Counted from the stretch's first letter, positions 53,584 through 63,883 are shown. The stretch: 64,000 nucleotides of DNA from Pseudoruegeria sp. HB172150 (GCF_013184805.1 NZ_JAATNG010000001.1:620001-684000), one strand, 5' to 3'. Notes: generated by a model not told the origin, from the sequence alone. A program made the numbers and translations.

Positions 53584-54029
53584 CGGTGGTGTTTCGCGAG
53601 GGCCGGCGCGAGGATGTGCCGGCCGTCGTGGCGCTGATCGCGAACGATTTCCTTGGCAAGACCCGCGAGCATTCCGACATGGAAGCCTATCTGGCCGCCT
53701 ATGACGCGATGTGCGCGGAAGGGGCGAACCTGCTGATCGTGGGGGAGGAGGATGGCGCGGTTGTCGCCACTTATCAGATCACGTTCATCTCGGGTCTGTC
53801 GCTAAGCGCGGCGCGGCGGGCGCAGGTGGAGGCGGTGCGGGTCGCCGACAGTCTGCGCGGCCGGGGCATGGGGCGCGCGATGTTCGAGGATGCGGAGCGG
53901 CGGGCGCGGGAGGCGGGCTGCAGCCTGATGCAGCTGACGATGAACGCGCAGCGGACGGAGTCTCGGAAATTCTACGAAACGCTCGGGTTCGAGGCGAGCC
54001 ACGTGGGGTTCAAGAAGCGGCTGGATTGA
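53580..54029 (+). CDS. GNAT-family N-acetyltransferase
   Basis: 149 residues. [23 protein letters not shown] is the N-terminal strand-helix; [28 protein letters not shown] is the acetyl-CoA motif (R-G-x-G-x-G/A); [25 protein letters not shown] is the C-terminal motif. TTG 53580 (overlapping the trpF stop, giving MTVVFREG) is the likely start; GTG 53586 is an alternative. Substrate unknown. Confidence 0.85.
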   Translation: MTVVFREGRREDVPAVVALIANDFLGKTREHSDMEAYLAAYDAMCAEGANLLIVGEEDGAVVATYQITFISGLSLSAARRAQVEAVRVADSLRGRGMGRAMFEDAERRAREAGCSLMQLTMNAQRTESRKFYETLGFEASHVGFKKRLD

Positions 54030-54144
54030 CACGGTCCGTTGTGCCGCAGGTCCCGTCCTGACCCAGAATTGGTTAAGATTCCGCCCCAATTCTGTGGTTT
54101 TCCCGGCTTTGTATAACATGAGCCGGAAATCAGGGGCAGCGATC

Positions 54145-55551
54145 ATGGCCGAGACCACAAGCCTGTCGTATCAGGAGCGGCGCAGTGCGCTTGCGGCGCA
54201 ACCGATGGACCGCCTCGGGCTGGTCACGCTGCTGTCCGGTGTCTACTTCCTGCAGATCTGGACCACCTATTTCTTTCAGGACAACTCAATCTGGTCGTCG
54301 TCACTGCTGGCGGCGATGATCGCCGTGAGCCTCGTGCAGTGCCTGCTGCCCCGCGCGGTCAGCCTTATGGGCGTGAATGCCGCGGTGTTCGTGCTGCATT
54401 TCCTGGCGATGTCGCCGGTCGCGTCGAACAATCAGACCACCGCGTTCTTCTTTTCGCTGGCGATTGTCGCGGGCGGGCTGCTGGCGTTTCGCCGCGGCGA
54501 TGACCGCGAGGGCGTGTTCCGGTCGATTGCCGGGCCGGGTCGGTGGCTGCTGGCGATCATGTATTTCTACGGCATCTACCACAAGATTAACGTCGATTTC
54601 CTTGACCCGTCGGTCAGCTGCGCGACCGTGCTTTATGCGCGGCTGGCGGATGTGTTCGGGCTGGAGAACTGGCGTTTGGGCCAGTACGGGGCGATCTATG
54701 CGACCTTCGTGATCGAGGGGATCGCGATGGTCCTGCTGTTTTCCACCCGCTGGAAGCTGGTTGGCATGGCGATCGGCATTCCGTTCCACGTCATCATCGG
54801 CTGGACGGGTTATGCCTATTACAAGGACTTCTCGACCGTGGTGCTGGCGCTTTACGCGCTGTTCCTGCCTGCCGCCGCTCTACGGATCGGGCTGGACAAG
54901 ATGTCCGCGATGATGGGCGGGCAGGCGGCGGCGCTGCGGGCCGGGCGCATGGCGCTGTTCGGGCTGGCGGTAAGCTATGTCGTGCTGTCGATGGTGAAGT
55001 TCGGGTCGCTGGCGATCACGCATGAAAGCTTCACATGGGTCTTCACCGCCTATGCGCTGAACTTCTACGCCTTCGTCCTGACCTGCGTGCGTCCGGCACC
55101 CGGAGAGCAGAAACCGCACGCCGGGTGGCTGGCGATCATCCCGATCCTGTTCTTCGTGAACGGGCTGAGCCCCTATCTGGGGCTGAAGACCGAAGGTTCC
55201 ATCGCGATGTTCAGCAACCTGCATACCGAGGGCGGCGAGACCAATCACCTGATCACCGGGGTGCTGCCGTTCGGGGCCGGGTACCAGAACGATCTGGTCG
55301 TGCCGCTGGGGTCGAACGAGCCGAGTTTCGATGCCGCCTATGTCGGCGAGGGGCTGGCGCTGGTGCGCTATTCCTTCGATCGGATCCTTGCGCTGAATCC
55401 CGGGCTGGTGGTCGAGGTGGCGGGACCTGATGGACCGGTCAGCACGGCGGATGGCTGGGAGAACACCTATCTGGCGGCGGGTCCGCTGGCGCACAGGTTC
55501 CTGCTGTTCAAGCCGGTGGATTTCAACCGGCCGAAGGTCTGCACCCACTAA
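54145..55551 (+). CDS. HTTM-like polytopic membrane protein
   Basis: 468 residues with about ten to twelve helices. MYFYGIYHKINVDFLDPSVSC and the following helices look like the HTTM (vitamin K-dependent gamma-carboxylase-like) pattern, in which a helix with Y..K.N is typical. The C-terminal 120 residues (TEGGETNHLI, PFDRILALNP) form a soluble domain. ATG 54145 is preceded by AGGGGCAGC. The convergent neighbour encodes a DCC (DUF393) protein, the usual companion of HTTM genes. Enzymatic role is unproved. Confidence 0.72.
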   Translation: MAETTSLSYQERRSALAAQPMDRLGLVTLLSGVYFLQIWTTYFFQDNSIWSSSLLAAMIAVSLVQCLLPRAVSLMGVNAAVFVLHFLAMSPVASNNQTTAFFFSLAIVAGGLLAFRRGDDREGVFRSIAGPGRWLLAIMYFYGIYHKINVDFLDPSVSCATVLYARLADVFGLENWRLGQYGAIYATFVIEGIAMVLLFSTRWKLVGMAIGIPFHVIIGWTGYAYYKDFSTVVLALYALFLPAAALRIGLDKMSAMMGGQAAALRAGRMALFGLAVSYVVLSMVKFGSLAITHESFTWVFTAYALNFYAFVLTCVRPAPGEQKPHAGWLAIIPILFFVNGLSPYLGLKTEGSIAMFSNLHTEGGETNHLITGVLPFGAGYQNDLVVPLGSNEPSFDAAYVGEGLALVRYSFDRILALNPGLVVEVAGPDGPVSTADGWENTYLAAGPLAHRFLLFKPVDFNRPKVCTH

Positions 55552-55561
55552 GCAGGGAACG

Positions 55562-55951
55562 TCAGATCGGACGCCGCCGCATCAGCCGGAGGGTCAGGTT
55601 TCGGCCGCCGCGCAGGACCGGGTAGAGCGCGCGGGACAGACCGGGCGAGCGGAAGATGCGGGCGTTCAGGCGGTTGAACCAGTCCGATTCGGTAGAGAGC
55701 AGGGCCATGCGGGTCAGGCAATCTGCGCCGTGATGGACCTCGCCGTCCTCGATCATCGCCATGCCTTCGTTCAGGTCATAGCCCTGATACTGAAGCCAGC
55801 GCGCTTCTTCGCCGCCTTCGCGGGCGTCGATCAGGCGGACCGGGCCGGCGGCGGCGCGTAGCCGCGCCATGGTCACGTAATTGGAACAGAACGGGCAATC
55901 GCCATCATAGACGATTGTTATGCCGCCGGTCGTGTTCTGGTCGGGTGTCAT
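55562..55951 (-). CDS. DCC-family (DUF393) thiol-disulfide oxidoreductase-like protein
   Basis: 129 residues. [22 protein letters not shown] carries the CPFC redox motif of the DCC family. [37 protein letters not shown] is the second family block. A thioredoxin-like redox role is inferred. Convergent with the HTTM-like gene, 10 bp between stops; probably a functional pair inserted between trpF and trpB. Confidence 0.85.
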   Translation of the reverse strand: MTPDQNTTGGITIVYDGDCPFCSNYVTMARLRAAAGPVRLIDAREGGEEARWLQYQGYDLNEGMAMIEDGEVHHGADCLTRMALLSTESDWFNRLNARIFRSPGLSRALYPVLRGGRNLTLRLMRRRPI

Positions 55952-56090
55952 CTGCTCGGATCCTCTTCACGATCCATATAGGGCCATTGTGGCGAAATTC
56001 CGATGTCTTGCCGTGGGTCAGGCGGGCGGTTGCGCTTGTTCCTGCAGCATTGCGGCGGTATCCACGGCACACTCGAATGCGGAGAGACCC

Positions 56091-57323
56091 ATGGCCGAAG
56101 ACCTGATCAACTCCTTCATGACCGGACCCGACGAGAATGGCCGTTTCGGCCTTTATGGCGGGCGGTTCGTGTCGGAAACGCTGATGCCGCTGATCCTGGA
56201 CCTGGAAGCGGAATACGAGAGGGCGAAGACCGATCAGAGCTTCTGGGACGAAATGGAGTTTCTCTGGAAGCACTATGTCGGCCGTCCGTCGCCCCTGTAT
56301 TTCGCCGAGCGGCTGACCGAGCGTCTGGGCGGCGCGAAGGTCTATTTCAAGCGCGACGAGTTGAACCATACCGGCGCGCACAAGATCAACAACGTGCTGG
56401 GGCAGATCCTGCTGGCGCGGCGGATGGGCAAGGAGCGCATCATCGCCGAGACCGGGGCGGGGCAGCATGGCGTGGCGACGGCGACCGTCTGCGCCAAGTT
56501 CGGGCTGAAATGCGTGGTCTACATGGGCGCGCATGACGTGGAGCGGCAGAAGCCGAACGTGTTCCGCATGCGCCTTCTGGGCGCAGAGGTGGTGCCGGTG
56601 ACATCCGGGCGCGGCACGCTGAAGGACGCTATGAACGATGCGCTGCGCGACTGGGTGACCAATGTGCGCGACACGTTCTATTGCATTGGCACGGTGGCGG
56701 GGCCGCACCCCTATCCGGCGATGGTCCGCGACTTCCAGTCGATCATCGGCAAGGAAGCCAAGGAGCAGATGCTGGAGGCCGAGGGCCGACTGCCCGACAC
56801 GATCATCGCCGCGATAGGTGGCGGGTCGAACGCGATGGGGCTGTTCTATCCGTTCCTAGACGACAAGGAGGTCCGGATCATCGGCGTCGAGGCCGGCGGC
56901 AAGGGTGTGAACGAGAAGATGGAGCATTGCGCCTCTCTTACCGGCGGGCGGCCCGGCGTGCTGCACGGCAACCGGACCTACCTGCTGCAGGACGATGACG
57001 GGCAGATTCTGGAGGGCTTCTCGATCTCGGCGGGGCTGGATTACCCCGGGATCGGGCCGGAGCATTCCTGGTTGCACGATACCGGGCGCGCCGAGTATGT
57101 CGCGATCACGGACAAGGAAGCGCTGGGGGCGTTCCAGATGTCCTGCGAGACCGAAGGCATCATTCCGGCGCTGGAACCCTGTCACGCGCTGGCGCATGTG
57201 ATGAAGATCGCGCCGGAACTGCCGAAGGATCACATCATCTGCATGAACATGTGCGGGCGCGGCGACAAGGACATCTTCACCGTCGCCAAGGCGCTGGGCA
57301 TGGAGATGGGCGAGGCGGACTGA
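56091..57323 (+). CDS. trpB: Tryptophan synthase beta chain
   Basis: 410 residues, PLP enzyme joining indole and serine. The PLP lysine is K98 in [15 protein letters not shown] and the phosphate-binding [11 protein letters not shown] follow. It has the length of a TrpB1. ATG 56091 follows GGAGAGACCC; upstream in-frame codons look non-coding. Separated from trpF by about 2.5 kb of inserted genes. trpA is not in the window. Confidence 0.97.
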   Translation: MAEDLINSFMTGPDENGRFGLYGGRFVSETLMPLILDLEAEYERAKTDQSFWDEMEFLWKHYVGRPSPLYFAERLTERLGGAKVYFKRDELNHTGAHKINNVLGQILLARRMGKERIIAETGAGQHGVATATVCAKFGLKCVVYMGAHDVERQKPNVFRMRLLGAEVVPVTSGRGTLKDAMNDALRDWVTNVRDTFYCIGTVAGPHPYPAMVRDFQSIIGKEAKEQMLEAEGRLPDTIIAAIGGGSNAMGLFYPFLDDKEVRIIGVEAGGKGVNEKMEHCASLTGGRPGVLHGNRTYLLQDDDGQILEGFSISAGLDYPGIGPEHSWLHDTGRAEYVAITDKEALGAFQMSCETEGIIPALEPCHALAHVMKIAPELPKDHIICMNMCGRGDKDIFTVAKALGMEMGEAD

Positions 57324-57342
57324 GGCCGAGAGGCCCAGCCGC

Positions 57343-57370
57343 ACCGGCATAAACCTGCGATTATGCCGGT
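57343..57370 (+). terminator. Hairpin after trpB
   Basis: ACCGGCATAA (57343-57352), 8-nt loop, TTATGCCGGT (57361-57370). Perfect 10-bp stem 20 nt after the stop; no T tract. Confidence 0.45.
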
Positions 57371-57482
57371 CTAACCGCGGTGTATCGCGGCTGCCTTAAA
57401 CCTCATGAGAAGGTACCGCCGTTGAGCGGAGGGAGGACCCTCGCTGGTGCCGGAGCCGGTTCGGGCGGCCAGCTAGCCGAAG

Positions 57483-58061
57483 CTATTCTGCCGGCAGGTG
57501 CGCGACGTAGTGGGCGAGGTCGGCCAGTTCCGCTTCGCCGAGTTCCTGCACAACCTCGACCATGGCCGCACGGTCGCCAAGGCGGCGTTCGGCCTTGTAG
57601 TCCCGCAGTGCTTTCAGAAGGTAATCCTCGCGCTGGTTGCGGATCGAGGGCATCTGGTGGCCGCCGCGCAGCTCTGCACCGTGGCATTGCACGCAGTGAT
57701 GATCGCGGGCGAGGGCGGCGCCGCGTTCCATGATGGCTGGGTCGCCGGGGGCTTCGGGCGGTTCGGGATCTGGCAGGCCCTGTATCCAGGCGGCTGCGGC
57801 ACGGAGGTCGTTGTTAGACATGTCCGCGGTGATGTCCGCCATGATGTCAGAGGGACGGCGGCCTTCGCGGAAACCCACCAGCGAGATCAGGGCGTAATAG
57901 TCGTCGAGCCCGCCGAGGGACGGAGTTTCCTCTGTCTCCGACTGACCAGTTTCACCGTGGCAGGCGATGCACTGGTCGCGCAGTTCCTCGAATCCTTCCT
58001 GAGCAGAGGCGAGCTGCGGTACGGCGAGCAGGGCTGCCGTCAGGATTGTCCTGATCGTCAT
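57483..58061 (-). CDS. Dihaem cytochrome c (c4-like)
   Basis: 192 residues with a signal peptide (LAVPQLASA|QEG) and two haem motifs, CIACH near residue 31 and CVQCH near residue 124, in a tandem two-domain layout. Periplasmic electron carrier. It lies 65 bp downstream of the PQQ-type sugar dehydrogenase on the same strand, and so is the likely electron acceptor of that enzyme. Confidence 0.87.
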   Translation of the reverse strand: MTIRTILTAALLAVPQLASAQEGFEELRDQCIACHGETGQSETEETPSLGGLDDYYALISLVGFREGRRPSDIMADITADMSNNDLRAAAAWIQGLPDPEPPEAPGDPAIMERGAALARDHHCVQCHGAELRGGHQMPSIRNQREDYLLKALRDYKAERRLGDRAAMVEVVQELGEAELADLAHYVAHLPAE

Positions 58062-58126
58062 GGAATTTGCCTTTGTCCGGAAAGCGCAGGGCCCGGGCGG
58101 CCCCGCGTCAGGTTTATGAGCGCTGA

Positions 58127-59392
58127 TTACATGGCGTCGTAGCTGATGCGGTACACCGCACCGTTCCAGTCGTCGGTGACCAGCATCGAGCCGTCGGCCA
58201 TGACGGCCACGTCAACCGGGCGTCCGACGTATTCGTTGTCCTGGATAAAGCCGGTCAGGAACGGTTCCATGCTTGCGACATTGCCGTCACCGTCGAGGTG
58301 CACGACCATCACGTCGCCGCCGATCTTGGTGGTGCGGTTCCACGGGCCGTGACGGGCGAGGAAAATCGCGCCCTGATATTCCTCGGGGAACATGTCGCCG
58401 GTGTAGAAGCGCATGCCGAGCGGCGCAGTGTGCGGGCCAAGCAGGGCGATCGGGTCGGTGAAGTCGTCGCAGGAGTAGCCCCAGCCATATTCCGGATCGG
58501 TGAACGTGCCGTTGTGGCAGAATGGATAGCCGAAATGCTCGTTACCGGGATTGGTCAGGCGGTTCAGTTCGTCCTCGGGCAGATCCTCGGACACCCAGTC
58601 GCGCTGGTTGTCGGTGAAGTAGAACTCTGCCGTGTCCGGGTGGAAGTCAAAGCCGACCGTGTTGCGCATGCCGCGCAGGATCGGTTCGGCGTTGGCGCCG
58701 TCCTTGTCGAGCTTGCGGACCTCGCCGAAGCCTTCCTCGGGCATGCAGATGTTGCAGGGTGCGGAGTTCGACACGTAGAGCTTGTCGTCCGGTCCGAGGG
58801 CGAGGAAGCGCCAGCCATGCGGGCGCGGTTCGCCGAGGTCGGTATAGATCACCTCGAGCTCCGGCGGGCTGTCGAGGCTGGAATCGACTCCGGCGGCCTT
58901 CACGATCTGCTGGTGCTCGGCGATGTAGAGATCTTCGCCGTCGATGACGATGCCGTTGGGCCAGTCGAGATCCTCATAGAGGACCTGGGGCTCGCCGCCC
59001 GCAGGGATGACCCAGACCTTGTTGGCCTGCCAGTTCGAGACATAGACGTTGCCGCTGTCGGCGATGCGGACAGTGCGGGCGTCCGGGATCTCGGCGGCGA
59101 AGACCTCTACCTTGAAACCTTCGGGTACCTGCAGCATCGGAACGGGCAGCTCTTCAGCCGTTGGCGGCAGCGGTGGCGGGGTCTGGATCGCAAGCGCCTG
59201 GGCGCCGGCGGTTTCGGGGCGCCCTTCGAGCGGGCCCTCGGCCGGGGGCGGATTGTCGACCGCGGGCGGCGCCGGGGGATCGGCCTGGGCCAGGGCGGCG
59301 CCCGCCAGGACGGTGCAGCCGAGAAGCGCGCCGGCGATGGCCGGGGACGCGCCAAGAGCCCGCGCGAGCGCGGGTTTCAGCAGATGTTGCAT
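58127..59392 (-). CDS. PQQ-dependent sugar dehydrogenase (glucose/sorbosone dehydrogenase type)
   Basis: 421 residues from ATG 59392 (GGGAGGAAACC upstream). A signal peptide is followed by a proline-rich linker (PPAPPAVDNPPPAEG). The beta-propeller domain has ARTVRIADSGNVYVSNWQANKVWVI, NGIVIDGEDLYIAEH, NTVGFDFHPDTAEFYFTDNQRDWVS and PHTAPLGMRFYTGDMFP, as in soluble PQQ glucose/sorbosone dehydrogenases. It oxidises an aldose or related compound in the periplasm and passes electrons to the following cytochrome. PQQ synthesis genes are not seen here. Confidence 0.85.
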   Translation of the reverse strand: MQHLLKPALARALGASPAIAGALLGCTVLAGAALAQADPPAPPAVDNPPPAEGPLEGRPETAGAQALAIQTPPPLPPTAEELPVPMLQVPEGFKVEVFAAEIPDARTVRIADSGNVYVSNWQANKVWVIPAGGEPQVLYEDLDWPNGIVIDGEDLYIAEHQQIVKAAGVDSSLDSPPELEVIYTDLGEPRPHGWRFLALGPDDKLYVSNSAPCNICMPEEGFGEVRKLDKDGANAEPILRGMRNTVGFDFHPDTAEFYFTDNQRDWVSEDLPEDELNRLTNPGNEHFGYPFCHNGTFTDPEYGWGYSCDDFTDPIALLGPHTAPLGMRFYTGDMFPEEYQGAIFLARHGPWNRTTKIGGDVMVVHLDGDGNVASMEPFLTGFIQDNEYVGRPVDVAVMADGSMLVTDDWNGAVYRISYDAM

Positions 59393-59472
59393 GGTTTCCT
59401 CCCTTTTCAGCCGCAGGCAACTGGCGGCTGAGAGAAAGTATTCTAGAAAAATACTTTTCCGGCAAGTCTGCT

Positions 59473-59844
59473 TTAGGTTGCGGCGCAATCAGCCAATACT
59501 TGCAGGGGAACAATATCGAGCGCGCGCTTGTGGGTTGCGCCCAGATTGACCCTTGGCGCGCAGCCCTCGTCATGTGCCTGCATGAATCGGCTGGCACAGA
59601 GGCACCAGTGATCGCCGGGTTTCAGCCCGGCGAAGCCGAATTCGGGGCGCGGAGTCGACAGGTCGTTGCCGACATACTTCGAATAGGCGAGGAATTCGGC
59701 GGTCATCACGGCACAGACAGTGTGGCTGCCGTGATCTTCCTCGCAGGTGTCGCAGTGACCGTTGCGGAAGAACCCGGTGAGCGGTTCGGTCGAGCAGGGT
59801 TCGAGCGGCAGGTCGAGGACGTTTTTCGAGGCTTCCATATGCAT
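59473..59844 (-). CDS. DUF2237 family protein
   Basis: 123 residues with cysteine/histidine-rich blocks: NGHCDTCEEDHGSHTVCAVMTAEFLAYSK and PGDHWCLCASRFMQAHDEGCAPRVNL. This is the DUF2237 pattern, probably metal binding; its function is unknown. ATG 59844 with AGGAG upstream; MEASKN 2 codons later is an alternative start. Confidence 0.85.
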   Translation of the reverse strand: MHMEASKNVLDLPLEPCSTEPLTGFFRNGHCDTCEEDHGSHTVCAVMTAEFLAYSKYVGNDLSTPRPEFGFAGLKPGDHWCLCASRFMQAHDEGCAPRVNLGATHKRALDIVPLQVLADCAAT

Positions 59845-59903
59845 GGCATGTCTCCTGGCTTGGGTCCGGGGGTCAGCCTAGAGCCTGTCGTGGAGGGATC
59901 AAG

Positions 59904-60938
59904 TTACGTCTGGGGCAGGTCCCATCGCAACCAGCGGCCATGGAAATCGACGCGGCCGAGCGCGATGCGGCGGTCGCCGGGCCAGAGGCGCAGGGACAGG
60001 CCGGCGCCGGGGCTGTCGTCGTCGGCCTCCATGGCAAGCCAGGCGAGAGGCGCGTGGGCGGTGGCCCTTTCTCCTGCTGCCTCAATCAGGGCGCGGGCGC
60101 GGTCCTTGACCGGTTCGGGGAAATATTGCCACGCGATGGTGTGGTAGAGCAGGTGGAGTTGGCCCGGGTGCGGTTCGGCGAGGCGGGTTTCCAGCCAGTC
60201 GGCGGCGTCGGCGGCGTCGACGACCGGTTCTGCGATTTCCAGAGCGGCGCGGGTGCGGGCGAGGCGGTCGGGCTGGTCAGGCCAGATATAGGCGGTCAGG
60301 CGGAGCTGATGCGACGGATTGGTCGGATCGAGCGGCGTCAGGTCGGTGCCGCGGCGTGCGGTGACCTTTGGTTCAGCCTTCGGCGGCAGGGAGCCCTGCC
60401 AGTCGGGTTTCAGGGTCAGGACAGGGCTTTCGGGTCCGTAGGTGGCGCCGGGGATTTCGAGCGCGTAGCGGTCCCAGAACAGGTTGAGCCCGGCGCTGGC
60501 GCCCAGTTCCGACAGGACGATGGGCAGGCCGTATTCGGCGGTCAGCCAGTGGCCAGCGGCGATCAGCACGGCGCTGCGGCCAAGCTCGTTGGTCTGGGGC
60601 GGGCGGTTCAGCCAGTACATCAGCCGTGTTTCGTGGTCGATGAAGGCGGCTTCTACGGCGGTCCAGAGAGATTCGTCGTCGGTCTGGTTCGGAGGGTAGC
60701 AGGCGGCGAGGTCGGGGGCGCTGCCGTCGATCACCAGGCCGTGCAGGCTGCCGGCTAGTCGCAGCGGCACGGACTGGCCGCGCGAGCCCAGCTCTCCCCG
60801 CCAGGCGAGCAGGCGGTCGGTGACAGTGGTACCGGGGCGCAGGCGGTCGGCGGCGAGTGTCAGCAGGCGCGCGGTGAATGGCGAACCCAGGGCGTCGCAG
60901 GATCCGGCCTGATCGCGCAGGGCATCGGAGAGGGTCAT
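59904..60938 (-). CDS. DUF2332 family protein
   Basis: 344 residues. Family blocks: LSELGASAGLNLFWDRYALEIPG, RRGTDLTPLDPTNPSHQLRLTAYIWPDQPDRLARTRAAL, and HLLYHTIAWQYFPEPVKDRARALIEAAG. Soluble, probably an enzyme of unknown activity. Its start overlaps the pth stop by 4 bp, so it is translationally coupled to peptidyl-tRNA hydrolase. Confidence 0.85.
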   Translation of the reverse strand: MTLSDALRDQAGSCDALGSPFTARLLTLAADRLRPGTTVTDRLLAWRGELGSRGQSVPLRLAGSLHGLVIDGSAPDLAACYPPNQTDDESLWTAVEAAFIDHETRLMYWLNRPPQTNELGRSAVLIAAGHWLTAEYGLPIVLSELGASAGLNLFWDRYALEIPGATYGPESPVLTLKPDWQGSLPPKAEPKVTARRGTDLTPLDPTNPSHQLRLTAYIWPDQPDRLARTRAALEIAEPVVDAADAADWLETRLAEPHPGQLHLLYHTIAWQYFPEPVKDRARALIEAAGERATAHAPLAWLAMEADDDSPGAGLSLRLWPGDRRIALGRVDFHGRWLRWDLPQT

Positions 60939-61624
60939 CTGAATTTATCAACCAGTTTCTGCAGGGTACTGCGGTCGTCGGGTTCGGGCTCCGGCTTCGA
61001 TTCGGATGCCGGGGCGGGCTTTGCCTCGGTCTTGTCGGGCGTCTTCGACGAGCGTGGCGGGGCGGTGCGCAGGGCGACCGCGTTCATGAAGCGGCCGGTG
61101 TCGCCTGCGGCGAGGTCGGCTGCGCCATCGGAGATGCCGCGCAGGAGGTCGTCGATCCAGTCTTCGTCGGCCTTGGCGAAGTCGTGGAGAACGTAGTGGG
61201 ACACCATGTCCTTGTGGCCGGGATGGCCGATGCCGATGCGGACGCGGTGGTACGAGTCGCCGATCTGTGCGTGGAGCGAGCGCAGCCCGTTATGGCCGGC
61301 ATGGCCGCCGCCGGTCTTCACCCGGCACTTTCCGGGGGCGAGGTCGAGCTCGTCGTGAAAGACGGTGATGTCGTCCGGGGTCAGCTTGTAGAACTGCATC
61401 GCCGCCTGCACCGAGTTTCCGGAGAGATTCATGAAGGTCTCCGGCTTTAGCAGCAGGACCTTTTCGGAACCGAGGCGGCCTTCTGCAACCTGGCCCTGGA
61501 ACTTCGACCGCCACGGGCCGAAGCCGTGGTCGTCGGCGATCCGATCGACTGCCATGAAACCGATGTTGTGCCGGTTGCGGGCGTATTTCGCGCCCGGATT
61601 TCCGAGGCCGACGAAGAGGCGCAT
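60935..61624 (-). CDS. pth: Peptidyl-tRNA hydrolase
   Basis: 229 residues. FVGLGNPGAKYARNRHNIGFMAVD has the catalytic His; MNLSGNSVQAAMQFYKL, DELDLAPGKCRVKTGGGHAGHNGLRSL follow. The C-terminal 40 residues (ALRTAPPRSSKTPDKTEAKPAPASESKPEPEPD) are a Pro/Lys/Glu-rich extension beyond the usual 190 or so residues. Frees stalled peptidyl-tRNAs. Downstream of rplY as in most bacteria. Confidence 0.95.
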   Translation of the reverse strand: MRLFVGLGNPGAKYARNRHNIGFMAVDRIADDHGFGPWRSKFQGQVAEGRLGSEKVLLLKPETFMNLSGNSVQAAMQFYKLTPDDITVFHDELDLAPGKCRVKTGGGHAGHNGLRSLHAQIGDSYHRVRIGIGHPGHKDMVSHYVLHDFAKADEDWIDDLLRGISDGAADLAAGDTGRFMNAVALRTAPPRSSKTPDKTEAKPAPASESKPEPEPDDRSTLQKLVDKFR

Positions 61625-61788
61625 GGAGAGGCTCCCGGTTGCTTTGGAGCCGTTCTAGAGGGTGGGGGCGGGTTGCGCAATGTCGCCTGCCTCCGCGCGC
61701 GGAGCCGAGCCGCAGCTTAGCTGCGCGAATTGATCTTTTCCGATATTTGGGCCGAAGTGTGGTACCAATTCAGGTTGCAGACGGCCAC

Positions 61789-61817
61789 CAAACGAACAAC
61801 GGGGCCCAAGGGCCCCG
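61789..61817 (-). terminator. Terminator of rplY
   Basis: CGGGGCCC (61800-61807) and GGGCCCCG (61810-61817) overlap in a short-loop palindrome. Minus-strand reading continues into GTTGTTCGTTT. Confidence 0.5.
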
Positions 61818-61846
61818 CCGTGAATTCTGTGTGACGATTGGAAGGG

Positions 61847-62494
61847 TTATTCTTCCGCCTGCTCGGTCGCGGGAACTTCGTCGGCCGCAGGCGCCTCTTC
61901 TTCTTCGTCATCGCTGGCACTCAGGCCCGACGGGGCAGAGACGTTGGCGATCACGAAGTCACGGTCAATCGTCGGTTTGGCACCTTCCGGCAGCGTGACG
62001 GAGGAAATCGTTACCGCGTCGTTGATGTTCAGGCCGGACACGTCGACGGTCACGTGATCCGGAATCTCGCCGGCGGTCACGATCAGTTCGATTTCAGGGC
62101 GGACCACCGTCAGAACGCCGCCGCGCTTGATGCCGGGCGAGGTTTCCTGGCCGACGAACTCGACCGGGATGAACAGGTTGATCTTGGTGGTCCGGCGCAG
62201 GCGCATGAAATCGACATGCGTCGGCAGGTCCTTGACGACATCGCGCTGCACGTTGCGGCAGATGACGCGGACGTCGTCGTGGCCATCGACCTTCATGTTG
62301 AAGAGCGTGGACAGGAAACGGCCTGCCCTGAGGTTCTTCAGAAGTTCGTTGAAGGGCAGGTTGATCGGCAGCGGGTCGATCCCGCCTCCGTAAACGATGC
62401 CCGGTACCAGGTTGTCACGGCGTGCTTGACGGGCGGCCCCCTTGCCTGTCCCCGTCCGTTCCGTGGCGATGAGATCTGGAATCTCGCCAGCCAT
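61847..62494 (-). CDS. rplY: 50S ribosomal protein L25/general stress protein Ctc
   Basis: 215 residues from ATG 62494 ([21 protein letters not shown] upstream). The L25 5S-rRNA-binding domain comes first ([29 protein letters not shown]), then the Ctc-type beta domain, ending in an acidic tail [22 protein letters not shown]. Ctc-length form. Followed by pth. Confidence 0.95.
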   Translation of the reverse strand: MAGEIPDLIATERTGTGKGAARQARRDNLVPGIVYGGGIDPLPINLPFNELLKNLRAGRFLSTLFNMKVDGHDDVRVICRNVQRDVVKDLPTHVDFMRLRRTTKINLFIPVEFVGQETSPGIKRGGVLTVVRPEIELIVTAGEIPDHVTVDVSGLNINDAVTISSVTLPEGAKPTIDRDFVIANVSAPSGLSASDDEEEEAPAADEVPATEQAEE

Positions 62495-62668
62495 TTTCGG
62501 TTCTCCTAAAATCAAGCGTTCTGGGGCATCCTCCAAGGGTGTATGCCCCGATGAAGCGCCGCCTATAGTGCAGAACGCGGGTGAGGGGAAGTGTGTTTTT
62601 CGCTTGCGGGCGGAGGCGCAGCGGCTAGCGTCGCCGAACCTTTGCCCCCAAGCCCGAGTCATCGTGCC

Positions 62669-63832
62669 ATGAACATGTTCACCGCCCTTCGTGCGTCCCG
62701 CGCTTCTGCCGCCGCGCTGGCCTCTGTCGGCGTGATGTGGGGTGCTTTTGCCGGGCTGGTGCCGGATATCAAGGATCGGGTCGGCGCGTCGGACGCGGAA
62801 CTGGGCGCGGCGCTGCTGGCGTCGGCGCTGGGCGGGGTGATCGCAATGTGGGCGGCGCCGTGGACCGGGCAGCGGCTGGGGCGATTCACGCTGCCGGTGC
62901 TGGGGCTGGTGATCTGTATCTCTGTCCTGCTTCCGATGTTCCCGACCGGAGTTGTCGGCCTAGGCGTGGTCCTGTTCGCGATGGGGATCAGCGTTGCGAC
63001 GCTGGACATTTCGGCGAACGTGCATATTAGCGGGCTGGAGGCGCGGCACGGGCTGCACCTGATGAACGTGAACCACGCGATGTTCTCCTTTGCCTTCGCC
63101 GGGGCGGCCTGGGGAGCTGGGCTTGGTCGCAAGGCGGGGCTGGGGCCGGAGCATATCCTGCCGTTCATGTCGCTGGCCTGCCTGGTGCTGACCTTCGCGA
63201 TGCGGGTGCCGCAGGTGGCGGATGCGCCAGAGGCCGATGCCATAGACGCGCCGCGCCGGCCGCCCTGGGGCGCGATCGTGCTGACCGGCCTTATCCTCTT
63301 TTCCGCCTTCATCGGCGAGAACGCCACCGAGGCGTGGTCGGCGCTGCATATCGAGCGCACGCTGGGTGCCGAGCCGGGGCATGGCAGCTTCGGCCCCGCA
63401 ACGCTGGGTCTTGTGATGGCGTTCGGGCGCCTATCTGGCCAGTTGCTGACCGCGAAGCTGGGCGATGCGCGGCTGATCTTCTATTCGGCGCTGCTGGGGA
63501 TGCTGGGTGCGCTGACCATTGCCGCAGCGCAGTCGGTGCCGGTGGCTCTGGCCGGCGTGGCCGTCACCGGGCTGGGAATGGCGGTGATCGTGCCCTCGGT
63601 CACATCGATCCTCGGCGCGCGGGTCACCGAGCGCCAGCGCGCGCACGCGATTTCGCGGTCGTGGATGGTGGGCATGGTTGGGTTCTTCATCGGGCCGTCG
63701 ATGATGGGCGGAATCGCGGAGCTGTTCGGCCTGCGCCTGTCTTTTGTGGCCGTGGCGCTGATCATCTCGATGATCCTGCCGGCGATCTGGGCGCTGGCCT
63801 GGCGCCCGGCGCGGCTGGCCGGGCAGCCCTGA
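62669..63832 (+). CDS. MFS transporter
   Basis: 387 residues from ATG 62669 (MNMFTAL) with about 12 helices. [23 protein letters not shown] at the N-terminus and [23 protein letters not shown] in the centre resemble the YbjJ-like subgroup of MFS proteins. Substrate unknown. Divergent from rplY; the upstream codons before 62669 overlap its promoter region. Confidence 0.8.
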   Translation: MNMFTALRASRASAAALASVGVMWGAFAGLVPDIKDRVGASDAELGAALLASALGGVIAMWAAPWTGQRLGRFTLPVLGLVICISVLLPMFPTGVVGLGVVLFAMGISVATLDISANVHISGLEARHGLHLMNVNHAMFSFAFAGAAWGAGLGRKAGLGPEHILPFMSLACLVLTFAMRVPQVADAPEADAIDAPRRPPWGAIVLTGLILFSAFIGENATEAWSALHIERTLGAEPGHGSFGPATLGLVMAFGRLSGQLLTAKLGDARLIFYSALLGMLGALTIAAAQSVPVALAGVAVTGLGMAVIVPSVTSILGARVTERQRAHAISRSWMVGMVGFFIGPSMMGGIAELFGLRLSFVAVALIISMILPAIWALAWRPARLAGQP

Positions 63833-63883
63833 AGTGTTTGGGTATCCAGCTTCAGGCTTAGAGATAACCGATCTGGTGACTGG

